Positions 58,926 through 64,000 of a stretch of 64,000 bases of DNA are shown piece by piece (positions within the stretch are counted from its first letter, which is position 1; every line of letters starts with the position of its first letter). The notes below the pieces were generated by a model. It searched no databases, had not been told where the DNA came from, and saw only the letters and a list, made by a program, of their open reading frames with translations. A program made the position numbers and the translations under genes. Location of the stretch: contig JADANN010000369.1 in NCBI GenBank assembly GCA_018806985.1, positions 2,360,501 to 2,424,500 of the forward strand, in the 5' to 3' direction. This DNA is from Angiostrongylus vasorum. Taxonomy: Eukaryota > Nematoda > Chromadorea > Rhabditida > Metastrongylidae.

Positions 58926-60389
58926 TGGACTCAGTCTGAAATATATTTCAACCCTGACCTTATGGAAATCTTCGCTAGATTACCGTAAGTCATCCTTCAT
59001 ACGCTCATGTCTAAGTGATAAAATGGAAGAGAAATTCATGCATAAACTTCTGACCATCACCAGTCATTTATAAGTGGAGTGATTGTACAAATTGTCTTTT
59101 TTCATTACATGTTACATTGTCTCGGAATGGAGATTAACCAAAAAACTTCCAAATCTTTCCCTTCTCATTACTTTAGACTTCTTGGGTCAGATTTCCAAGA
59201 ATGTTGGATTAAACGAGAGAGTAGCTGCTCCAATAATCCCTCAATTTTGGCAATCTAAGAATTCCTATCTGAAGACGGACAATAACTAGTCCTTCCATTT
59301 TAAAACAGTTGGCGTTTCACACGTTCTTCTCTTCCTATTTCAAGGGAGACAACAGCCAATTACTATCGTATCTGTTCGTCTTTCTAGTATTAAGTTCTCA
59401 AGTACCAGCAATCCATAAAAAGTGTTGTCTCAGTGCACCCAAGCAGGAGCAGTTGTTCAACTCAAAATTGACTGCCATTGAAAATGAACTGCTTAAGAGG
59501 CATCAAACTTTAGTGCTAACCACTTAATTCATCATCGTTTCCGTCTGCTTTATAAGCACAGCTTTCTTCATACACCGGTCCACTTCATTCAGAGCCTTCG
59601 TCAGGTAACAATTGGTTCCTCATAGTTTTTTTTTCATTGTCAGTGAGAAACTCATAAAAAATCGGTGTTGGCTGTTGTCATCTGACATGATTCAAACCTA
59701 TTCAATACAGTTCTTCACCAGTAACTGGCTGTTGTTCCCTCTGAAATCGTTAGCAATAGCCATACAGTCAAGGGAGACAATTCATTATCTCCAACTGCTG
59801 TGCAAGTGTCTCGTCGATTGAGAGGCTGCTCAAGAGGAAAGCTCACCTGGTGCCGGAAAACAGGAAGAAACTTCCCAAGCAGATTATCCATCAGAAGCTG
59901 AGAAGTAGACAATTGAAGATGCCACAATGAGCAACATAATGGTGCTCAAAACAAATGACAAATAACTCTACCCTCACTATGAAGCCATCAAAGCAACAGG
60001 ATATGTAGCAGATTTCGACGAGTTTACATTTCACGTGTATCTCTGTTTCATCCCACGCGGTTAAGCTTCTTCAGTTTTAGTGGCCCATGTCCTGGAATTG
60101 AATCCTTTATCAAGAAAGGATGGAGACGTTGTTTTGACCGTTATAAGGAGTCAACAAAATTTTATGACTCCAGATCTGCTGCTAAAGTGCCAAACAGGCG
60201 AAGAATAGATACAGTCAATGCGACAAATATCATTCTTCAAGATGTTTCAGTAATCTCCGCATGAAATTCAATACTACATCATTGAAATGCTGTGACAACC
60301 ATATGACACGACATCATGTGCGTCACACTATGTGCCGCTCCTAGCGCTCCTGGCATTAGATTCATTTCCTCGCACCCGCCGTCCACGAA
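58926..60389. other. No gene recognised
   Basis: Several open frames of 60-70 codons occur on both strands without splice context, similarity or repeat identity. Nothing can be supported here. Confidence 0.35.
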
Positions 60390-60620
60390 CGCCTTCAAAC
60401 TTCTTGCGCGTAAGTTCGGCTACTGCTTCAAGGTATTTTCGTTGTGAATGTCGTTGAATGCTGGTCGAATCGATTTCCCTTGGAATCCTGCGATAGCCGC
60501 GCTAGAGCGCTCCCACGTGAAGTGAACGGAGTGGACTCGTCCCAAGCAAGTCTGCTACCAATTTCTCGACTCCGTAAGAATGAAGGTCTTGATCGACCCT
60601 GGGCAGGAATGAATCGGCGT
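60390..60620 (-). mobile_element. SINE-like, diverged copy
   Basis: CCCAAGCAAGTCTGCTACCA followed by ATTTCTCGACTCCG and CCTGGGCAGGAATGAATCGG recalls the SINE 1 body (CCCAGACAAGTCTGGTACCA). The promoter boxes are not clear. Confidence 0.4.
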
Positions 60621-61386
60621 CAGGTTGCATTGAGTCGTCCGCATAATGAACGGGATCGCTACCGCTGCTCTCTCCCGTACTTTAGCTGCGACACGATTGT
60701 GAGTGATGTTGCGAGAACAAGATTTGCAAATATCCATTGCTTCCACCGATGTCACTAAACACGTCGATATGTGTACTGTGTGAACATATAGTGGCGTTAC
60801 ATGTAGAAATCATCCCCACACAAGTCTCTCTAATGATTTCCCGTCTTAATGTGGATGGAAGGTGCCCATCAGCGTCAGTCATCAGTATGGAAATACAACA
60901 GCAATGTCGAGGTGCGATTTGTAAACTGTTAAGTAGGAATGATTTTTCATGGACCACGTACAATATGTGTTAAGCAAGTCATCGTTTGAGAATAAGAACT
61001 GTAGCACTATGCCCTGTGCATCGAAACTGACAGCTGGAAAGGATGCATCGAGATCAATTCATACGACAGTTTGGGTGTTGGAAATGATTTATGGCTGTAT
61101 AGAAGTATTCATTCAAGGCATATATGGAACTGTTTGGAAATAAAATGTTTCCTATAAAATACACAACATTTAATGTCACAGCAGATGCCCGAATGAGTAG
61201 AAATGAGCTAGAATTAAAACGACGAAACAAAAAATGAATTCCTAAAGTATCAAAGTCAAGAATCCTCCAAGTGTTCGAGATAAAAATTTTCTGCAAAATC
61301 GAAATGAACAGAAAACAAGCAAAACATCCTATTCCTTTTATATAAAGGATTCTATACACATCTATCCGAATAGAGGAAATAAAACA

Positions 61387-61398
61387 ACTATGCACAAC

Positions 61399-61478
<80 letters not shown>

Positions 61479-61495
61479 TTATAGTTGTGCATAGT
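61387..61495. repeat. (TA)n tract inside a 15-bp inverted repeat
   Basis: ACTATGCACAACTAT at 61387-61401 and its perfect reverse complement ATAGTTGTGCATAGT at 61481-61495 enclose about 75 bp of TA. The whole 109 bp can fold on itself. Confidence 0.93.
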
Positions 61496-61740
61496 GCACA
61501 TGTGTATATGTATATGCATGTATATGTATGTATCTACATATATCGGTTTAAAGCTAGTCAGTAACGAGAATGGAACAGAACAATTTAGCAACGAGTTGAC
61601 GAAGAAGTGAAGAGACAACAGCGATAACTGACACAATTTAACACAACTTCATTCCACCCATGCTAAAATACTACTAAAAGAAACTTGTGGAAGAAATTTC
61701 CCCTCGCTTTCGATAAGTATTATGGAAGCAAAAGGACCAC

Positions 61741-64000
61741 CTATTCCACTGATGGCTCAATAAGTGATAAAACACCGCCTACTAAATGAAGGCTTCCTGT
61801 GACTAAGACGTCCAAGTTCTCCATGTCCGATAGCCTCTCTACCCATTGAATAGCTGATGTTATGCAATCAAACACCAGAACCTCCTGAGAACAAGATTAA
61901 AAGTTTGTTTCTGAAAGATTTTAACGAGAACGAATAGTCTAGAGTTGGAAAACCATTGCACTTACCCCAGTGCCAATTTTCTTCCACGTCGTTGCACACT
62001 GATCACTACGAGCTTGTTGATCTGCTGCAGATTGGTTGAAATTCGCGATATCGGACTTCTTGTCTGGCAACGTACTTAATACGGTCGGACAAAACAACGA
62101 GTAGTCAAACATATGCTTCTGAAAAGTACGTTTATTCACCATTGAAATGAACTGCGGCTGCGAAATTCCCGACAAAATATGTTCTTTTTCTGCTATGTTT
62201 TTCAATCGAAGGTAGGTTATTTGTGTAGTTGAACAGTACAAATTTCAAAAACTCACTGTAAGATATGGAAGTAAACTGGAAGGATCTCGATCTGCCGTGC
62301 AATGAAAAATAAGTACACGTCTCCTTGTCGGGATAGTTTCAAGGACTTCTGAGTACCAGTTCGAACACACTTCCATACTTTTAGGAGTGTGTGCGCCATC
62401 TAGATAATAGCGTACTCGGTCTGTAATAACTATTTGGGACCGTCCTCGCCAATGACACGACTCTATCGCTTCAACAATCGTCGCTGGGACGCTGAAAGCT
62501 TCACCAACTTCCCAGTTGTTCTCCTTGACATCGGGAAAAGTGGATGCTAGACGAAGAAAGTAGTATACAACCATATGTTTGGATTTTTCGCGAGTTACTA
62601 AGTCAGCGACGAACCCTCAAATCCCATTTGCTTCAACCAGGCCCTTGATAACTGCAAAGCTAGTGACATGTTACACTTCTGATGGTCACCCGCAATCCCA
62701 GGTGATATGTTTCCTTTTGCATAAGAATATGACTGATAACATGGCGCAACCTTCAGTTCCGTCTAAATATGGAGAAGAGAAGAACTTATTAGACAACTCA
62801 ACGATCATTAACTGCGATAAATTGAAATTTCAAAAATACCGAAAGAATACGGTGAACTCACACCACGCTCCAAAGCACGACTCCTCATCACGGACAAAAC
62901 ATCTTCCGACGAAGGACTGACGATTACCGGTGCACCACTCTTCATAATTCCTGCCTTGTTCCATGCGATTTCAAGCAATGAGGAACCCAACAGGGATGTA
63001 TGATCGATATCCAAGGTGGTCACACCACATACAATCGGATGCCTTGTAAAAGGTAGCATTAAAACAATCTTGTAAAGTCTTAAATTCTAAAAATACAAGT
63101 AGAAATGAGTACGGCTTACTGAATAATATTCGTGTTGTCGTACTCGCCACCAATGCCAACTTCTACTATTGCCACGTCGACATTTTCCTCCAAAAACACA
63201 TGGAAAGCAAGGAGAGTAAGAAATTTGAAGTAACCTGGCATTCCATCTTCGCCCTCATGCTTCTTAAGTTTGTTGTATACGGTAAAAAAGTACTTTGAAA
63301 ATAAGTCTTCACTAATCGGTTTGCCATTGATGCGAATTCTTTCACGAACATACACCAAATGCGGAGAGCTGGAAAAAGACTGTGCAGATACAACGAAAAT
63401 GCATCCTAACAAGAGTAAGAGTACGAATCCAAAAAAAAGTGACCGCTCGTCCATCATATCTGCCGGTTAATCATTTGAAAAGAAAAACACTAAGCATTAA
63501 ACAGATAAAAAAGGATAAAGCTCCCGCCGATGATCAATCTCTGAAGAATGCGCCATGAATTCGACTTCACTAAGCATCGTTTGGATGTGATTGAATGCAT
63601 ATCTGGCCTTTGCAATGACTCGCGGTGGAATACCGATGTATGGAGCCAGTGCTGCTATCCTCCCAGACAAGTCTGGTACCAATTTCTCAACCCAGGAGGG
63701 ACAGAGAGCTTGGTGAGCCTGGGGCACGGCGATCGATCCCAGGTGTATTGCAAGGCGCTTCCGACCACTGCACTACACGCGCCCCGTTAAATACATGAAA
63801 GTTCCAAATCCTCACCGTTCAAATTAATTACTCCAGTAAACGACTTTTTAAGGTTCTCCTTATTCAGAATTGTTGGAAAAAAAAAAAAACGAAACCAACG
63901 TATACAATCCAGTGCGAAAGCCTACTCTTCTCAAAATGGATTCCACAAAAGCACAAGTTGATCCCTTTCCCTTCGTTCCACTAACATGGATCACATTTAA
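61741..64000 (-). CDS. FPGS: Folylpolyglutamate synthase (5' end outside the window)
   Basis: FPGS adds gamma-linked glutamates to folates with ATP, retaining them in cytosol and mitochondria. Seven exons join in phase: beyond 64000 to 63900, 63368-63120, 63042-62862, 62732-62615, 62546-62257, 62118-61966 and 61884-61741. Seen in order: [20 protein letters not shown], the ATP-binding P-loop; [39 protein letters not shown] followed by [32 protein letters not shown] with [61 protein letters not shown]; and the C-terminal [20 protein letters not shown], with TAG at 61741-61743. All hallmark motifs are intact. The intron between the first two visible exons holds a SINE 1 copy. The N-terminus before the P-loop is missing only because the window ends. 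Confidence 0.95.
63508..63785 (-). mobile_element. SINE family 1, full-length copy in an FPGS intron
   Basis: AAAAGGATAAAGCTCCCGCC, GGTACCAATTTCTCAACCCA, B box CGATCGATCCCAGG and A box CCACTGCACTACACGCGCCC. Same transcriptional orientation as FPGS. Confidence 0.87.

Noticed and set aside
1..64000. CRISPR arrays, operons, prophage or bacterial genes
   Set aside because: The window has spliced animal genes throughout; no direct-repeat arrays with unique spacers or prokaryotic gene spacing are present.

Overview
The window is nuclear DNA of a nematode, most likely a strongylid of the hookworm type. Six genes with short conserved exons and TTTTCAG-like acceptors sit in a landscape dominated by decayed RTE-type and Penelope-like retroelements, two tRNA-derived SINE families and an unnamed interspersed repeat. 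No prokaryotic, viral, rRNA or CRISPR features are seen. The species is inferred from gene and repeat style, not proven. Exon borders were placed by hand from reading frame, splice motifs and family conservation.

Layout. 0.8-4.4 kb (+): cytochrome c1 (cyc-1) of respiratory complex III, seven exons. 5.0-8.5 kb (-): an ABHD18-type alpha/beta hydrolase, four exons. 8.4-10.4 kb (+): a Maf-type nucleotide pyrophosphatase, four exons, head to head with ABHD18; their first coding exons appear to overlap on opposite strands. 12.35-28.3 kb (-): a two-domain mitogen- and stress-activated kinase (MSK, C. elegans rskn-2 type) spread over about 16 kb, with antisense RTE copies in two introns and a third RTE relic in another. 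28.3-44.6 kb: a 16-kb stretch without a convincing gene, holding SINE inverted dimers, a shattered RTE copy, (TA)n tracts and Penelope-type terminal sequences; one weak two-exon candidate lies at 42.7-43.4 kb. 45.3-54.2 kb (-): a divergent SLC6 (sodium:neurotransmitter symporter family) transporter, at least eleven exons recognised. 54.7-58.9 kb: decayed RTE and Penelope-like elements on the minus strand. 61.7 kb to the right edge (-): folylpolyglutamate synthase, seven exons seen, its 5' end outside the window.

The genes do not form a pathway. cyc-1 is mitochondrial, and ABHD18 has been linked to mitochondrial cardiolipin turnover; Maf and FPGS act in nucleotide clean-up and folate retention; MSK is a nuclear signalling kinase; the SLC6 protein is a membrane carrier. 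Their grouping looks like ordinary genomic neighbourhood. The most unusual content is in the repeats: SINEs arranged as near-perfect inverted dimers, Penelope termini with a conserved hammerhead-like box whose stem II covaries between copies, and a roughly 390-bp repeat family of unknown class present in ten copies. In the genes, the points to check are the antisense 5' overlap, a GC-AG intron in MSK and an SLC6 protein whose TM1 lacks the usual ion-binding signature.
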